Origin: Telluria beijingensis
GTDB taxonomy: Bacteria > Pseudomonadota > Gammaproteobacteria > Burkholderiales > Burkholderiaceae_D
Assembly: GCF_030770395.1 (NCBI RefSeq)
Contig: NZ_CP132480.1
Coordinates: 412,153-476,152 of the forward strand
DNA: 64,000 nt
Direction: 5' to 3'
The translations under genes and the position numbers were made by a program. Shown piece by piece: positions 24,331-33,500 of the stretch (positions are counted from its first letter, which is position 1; every line of letters begins with the position of its first letter). A model generated the notes under the pieces. It was given only the letters and a program-made list of their open reading frames with translations. It was not told where the DNA came from and made no database searches.

Positions 24331-25629
24331 TCAGCCGATCCGCTTGAACACGCGCCGCGCCGCCTCGATGGTGGCGTCGATCACGGCGTCATCGTGCTGG
24401 ATCGACACAAACCCCGCTTCGAACATGGCCGGCGCGAAGTACACGCCTTCTTCCAGCATGCCGTGGAAGAAGCGGTTGAAGCGTTCCTTGTCGCCCGCCA
24501 TCATCTCGCTATAGCTGCCCGGCACGTCCTTCGAGAAATACATGCCGAACATGCCGCCGACCGAGTCGCCGCAGAAGTCGATGCCGGCTTCCTGGGCGGC
24601 CGCGGTCAGCCCCGTCACCAGGCGATCCGCGGTCGCCGTCAGGCGTTCATAAAAGCCTTCTTCCTGGATCAGCTTCAGGGTGGTCATGCCCGCCGCCACC
24701 GCCACCGGATTGCCCGACAGCGTGCCTGCCTGGTACACCGGCCCGATCGGCGCCATCTTCTGCATCAGGTCATGCCGGCCGCCGAAGGCCGCCACCGGCA
24801 TGCCGCCGCCGATCACCTTGCCCAGCGCGGTCAGGTCGGGCGTGATGCCGTACAGGCCCTGGGCGCCGTCGAGGCCCACGCGAAAACCGCACATCACCTC
24901 GTCGAAGATCAGCACCGCGCCGTGTTCGGTGCACAGCTCGCGCATGCGCTGCAAAAATTCCGGCGTGGCGCGGATCAGGTTCATATTGCCGGCCACCGGC
25001 TCCACGATCACGCAGGCGATGGTGTCGCCCATCGACGCAAAGGCGTCTTCCAGTTGCGGCACATTGTTATAGTCGAGCACCAGCGTGTGCTTCACGAAGT
25101 CTTCCGGCACGCCGGCCGAGGTCGGATTGCCGAAGGTCAGCAGGCCGCTGCCGGCCTTGACCAGCAGCGAATCGGCGTGGCCGTGGTAGCAGCCCTCGAA
25201 CTTGACGATCTTGTCGCGCCCGGTGGCGCCGCGCGCCAGGCGCAGCGCGCTCATGGTGGCTTCGGTGCCGGACGAGACCAGGCGCACCTGCTCGATCGAC
25301 GGCAGCAGGCGGCAGATTTCTTCGGCGATCTCGATTTCGCCCTCGGTCGGGGCGCCGAAAGATAGACCGTTAGCAGCAGCGGCCTGCACCGCCTCGACTA
25401 CCTCTGGCCGGGCATGGCCGAGGATGGCCGGGCCCCAGGAACCGATGTAGTCGATATAGCGCTTGCCGTCGGCATCCCAGAAGTACGGCCCCTGGGCGCG
25501 CTCGATGAAGCGCGGCGTGCCGCCCACCGAGCGGAAGGCGCGCACCGGCGAGTTGACGCCGCCGGGCGTCGATTGCTGGGCACGGGCGAACAGGGTGTCG
25601 TTGCGCGAGGTGGTTTGTTCAGTGGTCAT
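24331..25629 (-). CDS. hemL: Glutamate-1-semialdehyde 2,1-aminomutase
   Basis: HemL makes 5-aminolevulinate for haem from glutamate-1-semialdehyde, using PLP. The 432-residue protein starts [18 protein letters not shown]. It contains [12 protein letters not shown], the phosphate-binding [43 protein letters not shown] and the PLP-lysine segment [18 protein letters not shown]. The long upstream extension of the frame is not conserved-looking and is excluded. It is transcribed after thiD, separated by 49 bases. Confidence 0.97.
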   Translation of the reverse strand: MTTEQTTSRNDTLFARAQQSTPGGVNSPVRAFRSVGGTPRFIERAQGPYFWDADGKRYIDYIGSWGPAILGHARPEVVEAVQAAAANGLSFGAPTEGEIEIAEEICRLLPSIEQVRLVSSGTEATMSALRLARGATGRDKIVKFEGCYHGHADSLLVKAGSGLLTFGNPTSAGVPEDFVKHTLVLDYNNVPQLEDAFASMGDTIACVIVEPVAGNMNLIRATPEFLQRMRELCTEHGAVLIFDEVMCGFRVGLDGAQGLYGITPDLTALGKVIGGGMPVAAFGGRHDLMQKMAPIGPVYQAGTLSGNPVAVAAGMTTLKLIQEEGFYERLTATADRLVTGLTAAAQEAGIDFCGDSVGGMFGMYFSKDVPGSYSEMMAGDKERFNRFFHGMLEEGVYFAPAMFEAGFVSIQHDDAVIDATIEAARRVFKRIG

Positions 25630-25678
25630 GATCGGTGTGTCGTGATTGAATTGGAACCCGTCCCGGCGCATGGCGCAT

Positions 25679-26488
25679 CTAGGGACGGAAGAATTTACTG
25701 GGAATGAGCTTACCCATGCCGAAGCGCTGCGCGTGCTCGAGCGCGCCGGTGGTGTACTCCTGGGCCACGGCCAGCGCCTGCTGCGCGTCCATGCCGTGGG
25801 CCATCAGGGCGGTGAAGGCGGCCGCATAGGTGTTGCCGGCGCCCAGGAAGGGGCCGGGCAGGTGCTGCCATTCGACCCGCGCCACTTCGCCGCTGGCATC
25901 GTACAGGCGGTTCGAGCAGGCGCCGAGTTCGTCGCGGCTGCCGGTCACCACCACGTATTGCAAGCCGCTGGACACGAGTTCGGCCACGTCTTCCTCGAGC
26001 GCGCCATGGCCGCCGTCGGCGCCGTCGCGCCACAGTTCGGCCATGCGGCCGAGTTCGGGCTGGGACAGGATCAGGGCGGTCGCCTGCGGCGCCAGGATCG
26101 AGCGCAGTGCGGACAGCATCTCTTCGTCGCCCAGGCCGGCGTCGGGCAGGGCCGACAGGAAGGGATCGAGGATCAGCGGCGCGTCCGGGTAGTCGGAGAC
26201 GATCTCGGCGATCGCGGCCAGGTGCAGGGCCGAGCCGACGGCGCCGACCTTGAAGGCGGCGATCGGCATGTCTTCGAGCAGGGTGCGCGCCTGTTCGGCC
26301 ATCCAGTCGCTGTCGAGCTCATACATATTCTCGACGCGGGCGCTGTCCGACACCAGCAGGCCGGCGATCGCCGACAGCCCGTGGCATCCGAGCGCCGAGA
26401 ACGTGGCGCAATCCGCCTGCACGCCGACCGCGCCGACCGGGTCGCAGACGCCAAAGCTCAGGATGAGGGGGAACGGTTGGTTTTGCAC
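25679..26488 (-). CDS. thiD: Hydroxymethylpyrimidine/phosphomethylpyrimidine kinase-like protein
   Basis: This is a 269-residue ribokinase-fold protein of the ThiD type, which phosphorylates HMP and HMP-P for thiamine synthesis. The substrate-loop signature, usually SDPSGGAGIQAD, reads [12 protein letters not shown] here. The C-terminal active-site motif [12 protein letters not shown] is also altered from the usual GTGCTxSxA. Such divergent ThiD proteins occur in Burkholderiales next to hemL and rubredoxin, so substrate specificity may differ. GTG 26488 gives the normal length; a TTG at 26539 is an alternative. It is divergent from the rubredoxin gene. Confidence 0.82.
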   Translation of the reverse strand: MQNQPFPLILSFGVCDPVGAVGVQADCATFSALGCHGLSAIAGLLVSDSARVENMYELDSDWMAEQARTLLEDMPIAAFKVGAVGSALHLAAIAEIVSDYPDAPLILDPFLSALPDAGLGDEEMLSALRSILAPQATALILSQPELGRMAELWRDGADGGHGALEEDVAELVSSGLQYVVVTGSRDELGACSNRLYDASGEVARVEWQHLPGPFLGAGNTYAAAFTALMAHGMDAQQALAVAQEYTTGALEHAQRFGMGKLIPSKFFRP

Positions 26489-26550
26489 GACGGGTAGATT
26501 AAGATGCCGGATTCCGATTCCACATTTTACTAGATACAAGGATCAATACT

Positions 26551-26739
26551 GTGAGTACCGAATCCACCGCGCCTTTCCAGACCTGGATGTGCCTGATTTG
26601 TGGCTGGGTCTACGACGAGGCTGTCGGTGCGCCCGACGACGGCATCGCCCCCGGCACCCGCTGGGCCGACGTGCCGATGAACTGGACTTGCCCGGAATGC
26701 GGCGCGCGCAAGGACGATTTCGAAATGACGGCAATATAA
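26551..26739 (+). CDS. Rubredoxin
   Basis: This is a 62-residue iron protein with the two knuckles C-x-x-C-G (Cys14, Cys17) and C-x-x-C-G (Cys47, Cys50) that hold one Fe. The typical GxxYDxxxGxPxxGIxPGTxWxDxPxxWxCPxCG pattern is complete. It carries single electrons, often to alkane hydroxylases or oxidative-stress enzymes, but no such partner is adjacent. The start is GTG. The 62 bases between it and thiD must hold both divergent promoters. Confidence 0.96.
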   Translation: MSTESTAPFQTWMCLICGWVYDEAVGAPDDGIAPGTRWADVPMNWTCPECGARKDDFEMTAI

Positions 26740-26767
26740 GATCGCCAACAATGTGATCAGCCTGATA

Positions 26768-26797
26768 ATGGCATCTCGTCCACAAGCGAGATGCCAT
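26768..26797. terminator. Perfect 11-bp hairpin downstream of rubredoxin
   Basis: ATGGCATCTCG and CGAGATGCCAT are exact complements around TCCACAAG. The hairpin lies 29 bases after the rubredoxin stop and about 90 bases before pilG. No T-run follows, so it would be a weak or factor-dependent terminator, or a protein site for the pil operon promoter. Confidence 0.4.
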
Positions 26798-26886
26798 GTC
26801 ACGGACTAGTTGACTCCCTGCAACACTTTGCGCACAAGAAAGATGCGCTGTGCTATCGTGGCGCTTCAAGCCGAAGTGAAACGAAA

Positions 26887-27282
26887 ATGACGACATCGCC
26901 GCAATCCACGGCCCTGACCATCATGGTAATCGACGACAGCAGCACGATCCGCCGCTCCGCCGAGATTTTCCTGAACCAGGCCGGTTACCAGGTGGTGCTG
27001 GCCGACGACGGCTTCGACGCCCTGGCCAAGATCAACGACCATCATCCGGCGCTGGTGTTCTGCGACATCCTGATGCCGCGCCTCGACGGCTACCAGACCT
27101 GCGCGCTGATCAAGAAGAGCGCGCGTTTTCGCGCCACGCCCGTCCTGATGCTGTCGTCCAAGGACGGCCTGTTCGACCGCGCGCGCGGCGCGATGGTCGG
27201 CGCCAGCGCCTATCTCACCAAACCGTTTACCAAAGACAGCCTGCTGGCGGCCGTGCGCGAGCACGCCGTGCCGCAGGCCTGA
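26887..27282 (+). CDS. pilG: Twitching motility response regulator PilG
   Basis: This is a 132-residue single-domain receiver. The acidic pair is in VIDDSSTIRRSAE, the phospho-acceptor Asp in VFCDILMPRLDGYQ, the switch residue in MLSSKDGLFDRARG and the Lys in AYLTKPFTKDSL. PilG is phosphorylated by ChpA and promotes pilus extension through downstream effectors. ATG 26887 gives the normal start; the earlier frame from 26791 is non-conserved. It is the first gene of the cluster pilG-pilH-pilI-pilJ-chpA. A possible extended -10 (TGCTATCGT, 26851-26859) lies just upstream. Confidence 0.95.
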   Translation: MTTSPQSTALTIMVIDDSSTIRRSAEIFLNQAGYQVVLADDGFDALAKINDHHPALVFCDILMPRLDGYQTCALIKKSARFRATPVLMLSSKDGLFDRARGAMVGASAYLTKPFTKDSLLAAVREHAVPQA

Positions 27283-27305
27283 CACCCTACCCAGCGGAGC
27301 CCTGC

Positions 27306-27692
27306 GTGGCCATCAACAAGATCCTCATCGTCGACGACTCCCCGACCGAACGACTGTACCTGACCGACATCCTGGTCAAGAACGGCTTTGTCGTTAGCAC
27401 CGCCGTGAATGGCGACGAAGCTATCGAGCGCATCCGCGCCGAGCGCCCCGAACTGATCCTCATGGACGTGGTCATGCCCGGCGCCAACGGCTTCCAGGTG
27501 ACGCGCGCCATCGCGCGCGACCCGGAACTGGCAGGGCTGCCGGTCATCATCTGCAGCAGCAAGAACCAGGAGACCGACCGCATCTGGGGCATGCGCCAGG
27601 GCGCCAGGGATTACCTGGTCAAGCCGGTCGACCCGGAACGCCTGCTGGCCAGCATCGCGGCCCTGGCCACTGCCGGCAGCGTGAGCGCATGA
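27306..27692 (+). CDS. pilH: Twitching motility response regulator PilH
   Basis: This is a 128-residue CheY-like receiver without an output domain. It has ILIVDDSPTERLYL, the acceptor Asp in LILMDVVMPGANGFQ, VIICSSKNQETD and the YLVKPVDPERLL lysine. In type IV pilus systems PilH acts opposite to PilG or as a phosphate sink. The start is GTG with a GGAG site upstream. It overlaps pilI by four bases (ATGA). Confidence 0.94.
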   Translation: MAINKILIVDDSPTERLYLTDILVKNGFVVSTAVNGDEAIERIRAERPELILMDVVMPGANGFQVTRAIARDPELAGLPVIICSSKNQETDRIWGMRQGARDYLVKPVDPERLLASIAALATAGSVSA

Positions 27693-28237
27693 GCTCCGCG
27701 GCGGCCGGCGACGCTGGCGCGGAAGGCGAGGGCGGGCGGCGCGATCCCGCCGCGCGCCGCACCCGCCTGCGCCTCTACCAGGAGCAGTTGCTGGAAAAGA
27801 TGCAGGCCGCGAAGACCGGCAGCGGCGCCGGCGCCGGCCAGCTCGGCCTGGCGATCGGCGGCGCGCGCTACCTGGTCGACCTGCTCGAGGTCGGCGAAAT
27901 CGTCGCTCCCGCACCCCTCACCGCCGTTCCCCTGACCCAGCCCTGGTACCTCGGCCTGGCCAATGTGCGCGGCAGCCTGCTGGGCGTGATCGACCTGGCG
28001 CGCTACCTGGGCCAGGACGCGCCGGCCGCCGGCCCGGGCGCACCGCGCCTGGTGGTGTTCGCACCGCATCTCGGCTTCAATTGCGCGCTGCTGGCCACCC
28101 AGGTGTTCGGCCTGCGCCAGGCAGCAACGATGGAGCGCGCCGGCGACGTCCTGCGCGATGCCGACGGCCATACCTGGACGCCGCTGTCGCTGGCGGCGCT
28201 GGTGCGCGAAGAACGCTTCATCCAGGTCGCACGCTAG
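27689..28237 (+). CDS. pilI: CheW-like coupling protein PilI
   Basis: This is a 182-residue CheW-domain protein. After a variable, basic N-terminal stretch, the core shows GLAIGGARYLVDLLEVGEIV, then LTQPWYLGLANVRGSLLGVID, the CheW docking loop. It links the receptor PilJ to the kinase ChpA at the membrane. The N-terminal extension to about residue 40 is longer than in CheW. It sits between pilH (overlapping) and pilJ. Confidence 0.92.
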   Translation: MSSAAAGDAGAEGEGGRRDPAARRTRLRLYQEQLLEKMQAAKTGSGAGAGQLGLAIGGARYLVDLLEVGEIVAPAPLTAVPLTQPWYLGLANVRGSLLGVIDLARYLGQDAPAAGPGAPRLVVFAPHLGFNCALLATQVFGLRQAATMERAGDVLRDADGHTWTPLSLAALVREERFIQVAR

Positions 28238-28273
28238 TCAACTTCATACACACAGCAGGAACAGGGAGCAGCA

Positions 28274-30541
28274 ATGGGATTCGCTTCGAAACTGACCACG
28301 AATTTGTTCGCGAAGGGCGACGCCGCCATCGACGCGCTGCCCGCGGACGCGCCGGCGCAGGATGCCGACGCCGGCGGTTCGGCCAGCGCGGCCGCGCGCC
28401 GGCTGGGCGGCTTTCGCACGCGCAGCGCGGCCGAAGCATTGGCGGCGGAGAGCGCAAACGACCTGCGCTCGACGGCGTTCGGCGCGCAATTCCAGCCCAG
28501 CCGCCTGAACCTGCTGCTGGGCGTGTTCGTGGGCGGCGTGCTGCTGACGATGCTGGCGGCCTGGCAGAACGCGGCCTTTGACGCGCGCCTGGCCGGCCAG
28601 AGCCAGGTGACGGGCGACGCCGTGATGCACTCGCAGCGTTTCGCCAAGGCGGCCCCGATCGCCCTGCGCGGCGACGCCGCCGCCTTCGAGCAGCTCGAAG
28701 ACAGCCGCACCCAATTGGGCCGCGAACTGGACCTGCTGGCGCGCGGCGGCCAGTCGCCCACCGGCCGCATCCCGGCCGCCAGCGGCAAGCGCGCCGACGA
28801 CCTGCAACAGGCGATCGTGCTGTGGAATGCCTCATCCAAGGCCGCCGCCAGCATCCTGGCCAACAAGCGCAACCTGCTGGCCTTCGGCGTCAGCCTGCGC
28901 CAGTACGAGGAAGTCGGCCCGGAACTGACCGCGATCGCCGAGCGCCTGCAACGGGACGAGTCGTCCGATAGCCGGCGCCAGGTGGCGGCGCTGAGCATGC
29001 AGTCGCTGGCCCAGCGCCTGGCGGCCGGCACCCAGACCTTTACGACGCCGGGTTCGGCCCAGAACGCGGTGACCTACATCATGGGCGACATCGCCTCGCT
29101 GGACGCGATCATCGACGGCCTGCTCGACGGCGGCGGCAAGCTGGGCCTGGCGCCGCTGACCGATCTCGAGCAGCGCATGCGCCTGGCGCGCACCCGCGAC
29201 AGCTTCGATGAATACGTCAAGACCATCACCCCGCTGCTGGGCAACCTGACCAACTACGCCAGCGCGCGCGCCGCCGAGCGCGTGATCTCGCGCGACAGCG
29301 AACAGCTGCGCGTGATGCTGGCCAAGCTGCACCAGGATTACCAGCGCGACCAGGCCGGCACCAGCGGCTGGTTCTGGCTGGCGGTGTCCGCCGCACTGAC
29401 CACGCTGGTGGCGGCGCTGGGCGTCTCGCGCGCCATGCTGGGCGACGCCGCCGAGCGTGCGCGCGCCGCCGAGGAACGCCGCCGCGAAGCCGAGGCGATG
29501 CGCCAGCTGGCGCAAGCCAAGGAAGAAGAAGCCAAGGCCACCAACGAGCAGAACCAGGCCGCCATTTTGCGCCTGATGAACGAGCTGCAGGAGGTGGCCG
29601 ACGGCGACCTGACCGTGCAGGCCACGGTGTCGGAAGACATCACCGGCGCGATCGCCGACTCGGTCAACTATACGGTCGAGGAGCTGCGCGAGCTGGTGGT
29701 GCGCGTCATCAAGACCTCGGAACAGGTGGCGCGCGCGTCAAGCGGCGCCCAGCAGGTGTCGAGCGAGCTGCTGGGCGCGGCCGAGCAGCAGTCGCGCGAG
29801 ATCCAGGAAGCGTCCAGCACCACCCTGCGCCTGGCCGGCCTGATCACCGACGTGTCGCGTTCGGCGCTGGAATCGGCCGACGTGGCGCGCCAGTCGGTGG
29901 CGGCGGCGGAGCAGGGCGCGACCGCGGTGCAGAATGCGATCGAGGGCATGCAGGAGATCCGCGAGCAGATCCAGGAAACCTCCAAGCGCATCAAGCGCCT
30001 GGGCGAATCGTCGCAGGAGATCGGCGAGATCACCGAACTGATCTCGGACATTACCGAGCAGACCAACGTGCTGGCGCTGAACGCCGCGATCCAGGCCGCG
30101 TCGGCCGGCGAGGCCGGGCGCGGCTTCTCGGTGGTGGCCGAAGAGGTGCAGCGCCTGGCGGAACGCTCGGGCGATGCGGCGAAACAGATCGGCGCGCTGG
30201 TGCGCACCATCCAGACCGATACCCATGACGCGGTGGCGGCGATGGAAAAATCGACCCAGGGCGTGGTCGAGGGTGCGCGCCTGTCGGACGCCGCCGGCGC
30301 CGCGCTGGCCGACATCTCGCGCGTGTCGAACCGCCTCGGTGAACTGATCGGCGACATGTCGAGCGCCACCGGGCGCCAGGCCACCAAGGCCACCGGCGTG
30401 GCCGACAAGATGCAGCAGATCCTGTCCGTGACCGAGCACACCCAGCAGGGCACGCGCCAGACCGCGCAGTCGATCCATGAGCTGGCCGTGCTGGCGCAGG
30501 AGCTCAAGGATTCGGTGTCGCGCTTCCGCGTGGTATCCTGA
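28274..30541 (+). CDS. pilJ: Methyl-accepting chemotaxis protein PilJ of the type IV pilus system
   Basis: This is a 755-residue receptor. The cytoplasmic N-terminal tail is unusually long and Ala-rich. The first membrane helix is near residue 80 ([19 protein letters not shown]), the second near residue 370 ([19 protein letters not shown]), and the segment between them is the periplasmic PilJ-type sensor. HAMP and coiled-coil signalling regions follow, with the hairpin tip [20 protein letters not shown] near residue 600. It is probably the sensor that binds pilin or surface signals. No methyltransferase or methylesterase gene is in the cluster. Confidence 0.95.
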   Translation: MGFASKLTTNLFAKGDAAIDALPADAPAQDADAGGSASAAARRLGGFRTRSAAEALAAESANDLRSTAFGAQFQPSRLNLLLGVFVGGVLLTMLAAWQNAAFDARLAGQSQVTGDAVMHSQRFAKAAPIALRGDAAAFEQLEDSRTQLGRELDLLARGGQSPTGRIPAASGKRADDLQQAIVLWNASSKAAASILANKRNLLAFGVSLRQYEEVGPELTAIAERLQRDESSDSRRQVAALSMQSLAQRLAAGTQTFTTPGSAQNAVTYIMGDIASLDAIIDGLLDGGGKLGLAPLTDLEQRMRLARTRDSFDEYVKTITPLLGNLTNYASARAAERVISRDSEQLRVMLAKLHQDYQRDQAGTSGWFWLAVSAALTTLVAALGVSRAMLGDAAERARAAEERRREAEAMRQLAQAKEEEAKATNEQNQAAILRLMNELQEVADGDLTVQATVSEDITGAIADSVNYTVEELRELVVRVIKTSEQVARASSGAQQVSSELLGAAEQQSREIQEASSTTLRLAGLITDVSRSALESADVARQSVAAAEQGATAVQNAIEGMQEIREQIQETSKRIKRLGESSQEIGEITELISDITEQTNVLALNAAIQAASAGEAGRGFSVVAEEVQRLAERSGDAAKQIGALVRTIQTDTHDAVAAMEKSTQGVVEGARLSDAAGAALADISRVSNRLGELIGDMSSATGRQATKATGVADKMQQILSVTEHTQQGTRQTAQSIHELAVLAQELKDSVSRFRVVS

Positions 30542-30549
30542 GCGGCCCA

Positions 30550-33500
30550 ATGACAACCCCGAGCCCGACCTTGCACCGCACCAGCAACTTCGACACCGGC
30601 CCGCTGTCCTGGGTCATCGGCGAGATCCGCGACGCCCTGGCGCGCGCGTCGACCGCCTTGCGCGACGCCGCCGGGCGCTCGCCGGAGGCCCAGCCGACCT
30701 TGCTGCTGCACGCCAAGACCCACCTGCACCAGGCCCATGGCGCCCTGCAGATGGTCGACGTCGAGGGCGTCGGGGTCTATACCGGCGCGGCCGAGGCGGT
30801 GCTGGATCGTTTCAAGAACGGACGGCTGCCATGCACGCCGGATAGTACGCAGGTGGTGCTGGACGCCTTCGGGGCGCTGGGCGAATACCTGGACGAACTG
30901 CTGGCCGGCATGCCGCAGCAGCCGGCGCGCCTGTTCCCGTATTACCGCGACATGGTCGAGCGCCAGGGCGACGCCAAGGTGCACCCGTCCGACCTGCTGC
31001 CGCTCGACCTGTCGGCGCTGCCCGACTTGCCGGCGCCCGAGGGCAGCGGCGAGGCCGATATCGCCGCCTGCCGTCTTCGCTTCGAAAAGGCATTATTGCC
31101 CTACCTGAAGGCCGAGGACGACGCCGCGCGCCAGATTTACGCCGCCGACCTGGTGGGCGCCATCGCGCCGATCGCCAGTGCCCAGCCTGAACCGCGCGCA
31201 CGCCTGTTCTGGCAGGCGATGCACGCCTTCGCCACCGTGGTGGCCGATGGCGGGGTCGAGAGCGACCTGTACATCAAGCAGCTGTTCGGCCAGGTCAACC
31301 TGCAGCTGCGGCGCCTGGCCAAGGGCGAACACGACGAACCCGAGGCGATGCTGCGCGACGCGCTGTTCTTCATCACCGCCGCGCGCGATCCCGGCCCTGA
31401 AGCGCGCGCGCTGCGCCAGGCCCTGGGCCTGGACGGCGCGGTGCCGCCCGACTATGCCGAGCGCCGCTACGGCAAGCTGGATCCGCAAGCCCTGCAAGAG
31501 GCGCGCGAGGCGCTGGCGCGCACCAAGTCGGACTGGGACCGCATCGCCGGCGAGGCCAAGCCCGACCAGGAGGTCGAGAACGATTTCAACGACGCGCTGG
31601 CCCAGTTGGCCGGCGCCAGCGAAAAGCTGGGCGCCCCCGCATTGGCCCAGTTGCTGCGCGAACTGGGCCGCGCGGCCAGCGATTCGGTGCAGTCGGGCCG
31701 CGACGACCAGTTCGGGCTCGAGATGGCGGCCGCCATGCTATTCGTCGAGAATGGCCTGGACCAACTGCGCCAGCTGCCCGAGGATTTCTCGGAGAATGCC
31801 GAAGCCGTCGGCGCCCGCCTGCTGGCGCTGGCCGCCGGCGAGACGCCGCCCGACGCCCCGCACTGGCAGGGCGAACTGGCGCGCCAGATCCAGCAGGGCC
31901 AGACCGTGGCCGTGCTGGCGGGCGAAGTCAAGAACGGGCTGCGCCAGATCGAGAAGCTGCTCGACGACTATTACGACGATCCCTCGAAGCGCCAGGTGCT
32001 CGAACAGGCGGCGCCGATCCTGCACCAGCTGCAGGGCGCCTTCGCCATCCTCGACCAGGACCAGGCGGTGCTGGCGGTGCGCCACGTCGAGGACGCAGTG
32101 CGTGAACTGGCGGCCGTCGAGACGGACGTGACCAGCCAGCATGCGTCGCTGCACAACATTGCCCAGAACATCGGCGCGCTCGGCTTCTTCGCCGACCTGC
32201 TGGCCCAGGACAGCGAGGCCGCGCGCGGCCGCTTCACCTTCGACCTCGACAAGCACCTGTTGCGCGAGCTGCCGTTCGAATTCGTCGAGGCCAGGGCGGA
32301 GGCCCCGGTCGAGGCGACGCCTGCCCCGGTGGAAGCAGAGGCGGAGGGCGTCGACGCCGAACTGCTCGGCATCTTCATCGCCGAGGCCCAGGACGTGCTG
32401 GCCTTCGTGGTCGAGACCCTGCCGCGCGCGGCCGACGAGCCGGGCAACCAGGAGACCCTGACGCAGCTACGGCGCAGCTTCCACACGCTCAAGGGCAGCA
32501 GCCGCATGGTGGACCTGGAAGCCTTCGGCGCCACCGCCGCCGCCATCGAGCGCGTGATGAACGTCTGGCTGGCCGACGCCCGTTCGGCCACCGCCGACCT
32601 GCTGGCGCTGCTGGCCCACGCCTATGCCGAACTCGATGCCTGGGTGGCCGAACTGGCGGCCGGCCGCACGCCGGAACGCGATGGCGCGGCCCTGATCGCG
32701 GCCGCCGCCCGGGTGCAGGAGGGCGGCCCTTTCGAGCCGCTGGTGCTGGACGACATCATCGAAGCGCAGTCGCTCGACGATATCCCACTGCTCGACGAGC
32801 CGCTGGAGATGCCGGGCGAGGTTGGTATCAAGCGCGTCGGCGACCTAGCCATTCCGCAGGCGCTGCATGACGTCTACCAGGCCGAAACCGACACCCTGTG
32901 CGACAACCTGGAGCAAAGCTTTGGCGCGCTGCGCCGCGGCCTGGACAAGGAGGCGGTGCAGGACGCGGTGACGGCCGCGCATACGCTGGCCGGCACGTCG
33001 GCCACGGTCGGCTATACCGCCCTGCGCGACCTGGCGCATGCGCTGGAGACGACGCTCGAGAAGCTGACGGCGCCGGGCGTCAAGCTCGACGACAACCAGT
33101 TCGAACTGTTCGACGCCACCCTGTCGCGCATGCGCACCATGCTGCAGGTATTCGCGCTGGGCGAGCTGGCGCCTGGCCAGCCCGACCTGGTCGAGCAGCT
33201 GGCGACGCTGCGCGAGCGCCTGGCCAGCCAGCAGGCGGCAGCCTTGTACGGCGAAGCCGATCCGGCGCTGGCCAGGCAACTCGACGCGCTGTTCGCCACC
33301 GCCTATGAACAGTTGCTGGCCGAGCCGCCCGTATTCGAGGCGCGCCAGGCGCCGGTGGCGGAACCGAAGAAGGCGGTGACGGACGAAGTCGACGACCTGT
33401 TCGATTCCTTCCTCGACGATGCCTTCGCCGCGCCGGAACTGGAGCAGGCGCCGGACGCCGGATTCGTGGCCGTCACGCCGGACGAAGCGGTGCTGGCCGA

